Below, in pieces: positions 6,015-6,170 of a stretch of DNA of 6,170 bases (position 1 is the stretch's first letter; the number at the start of each line of letters is the position of its first letter). Position numbers and translations under genes: made by a program. The notes below the pieces were generated by a model that saw only the letters and a list, made by a program, of their open reading frames with translations, was not told the origin of the DNA and did not search any database. This stretch comes from Promethearchaeota archaeon CR_4 (GTDB lineage Archaea; Asgardarchaeota; Lokiarchaeia; Sigyniarchaeales; CR-4): contig MBAA01000219.1 of the NCBI GenBank assembly GCA_001940655.1, forward strand, positions 24,332 to 30,501, read 5' to 3'.

Positions 6015-6170
6015 ATGTCCAACAATAGAAGAATGGGGGATCACATTACTAAAGATTTACATCGATCTCAAAAACCTGTATCAGAACTCGAAAAACAACT
6101 TATAGGAACTCGAGAAAGGTTAGACTACCACTTTCTATTTAACACCACAGTCAATATTCGATCGGTTGGA
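6015..6170 (+). CDS. N-terminal part of an unidentified protein, possibly coiled coil plus PAS domain (partial, 52 codons)
   Basis: An ATG with a well-placed GGTGA site opens a frame that runs to the window edge without a stop. The first 20 residues (MSNNRRMGDHITKDLHRSQK) are polar. Residues 21-36 are a charged helix (VSELEKQLIGTRERLDY). The stretch after it (LFNTTVNIRS) resembles the start of a PAS domain after its leading helix, as in many archaeal sensor kinases, where the same pattern RERLDYLL followed by a small hydrophobic strand is common. The function is therefore only a guess. It is short enough to be a chance frame; the ribosome binding site and the composition argue for a gene. It is not part of the IS, which ends at 5849. 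Confidence 0.42.
   Translation, partial: MSNNRRMGDHITKDLHRSQKPVSELEKQLIGTRERLDYHFLFNTTVNIRSVG

Noticed and set aside
5853..6044. Minus-strand open frame of 63 codons (GTG start) between the IS and the right edge
   Set aside because: It has no ribosome binding site or promoter, ends inside the target duplication, overlaps the better supported plus-strand start at 6015 by 30 bases, and shows no recognisable motif. It could still be a fragment of an older gene.

Overview
The window looks like an AT-rich archaeal chromosome, most probably from an Asgard archaeon (Lokiarchaeota-like). The reason is the combination of a Rag/Gtr-like GTPase fused to a winged-helix-like and a longin-like region, a stand-alone Ras/Rab-type small GTPase with a DFGGEQ switch II, a large 7TM-PAS histidine kinase, TATA-type promoter elements and an archaeal-type IS5 relic. 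The taxonomic call is an inference from gene content; there is no rRNA, tRNA or marker gene to confirm it.

Left half (30-4181, all leftward on the minus strand): three intact signalling genes. The first transcribed is the small GTPase (4181-3660), with a TATA box, a GAGGG ribosome binding site and an 18-bp inverted repeat between promoter and start. An A/T inverted repeat with a U7 run (3566-3593) probably ends that unit. A second unit starts at a TATA box at 3428-3421 and codes for the sensor kinase (3400-1577, GTG start, apparently leaderless). After 35 bases comes the 503-residue Rag-like GTPase (1541-30). Kinase and Rag-like GTPase are probably co-transcribed, which would couple a bacterial-type membrane sensor with eukaryote-like GTPase signalling.

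Right half (4182-6014): a decay zone. A complete but dead IS5-family (ISH1-like) insertion sequence lies at 4790-5849. It has 15-bp terminal inverted repeats (14/15), an 8-bp target duplication (7/8), and a transposase broken by two frameshifts, two in-frame stops and loss of the first catalytic Asp. It seems to sit near the 3' end of an older, already degraded plus-strand gene: excising it joins a reading frame that continues for five codons and stops. The element is visibly richer in G+C than the host genes.

Right edge (6015-6170): the start of a plus-strand gene with a GGTGA ribosome binding site, open to the window end, possibly a coiled-coil/PAS signalling protein. No CRISPR array, tRNA, rRNA or riboswitch was recognised.
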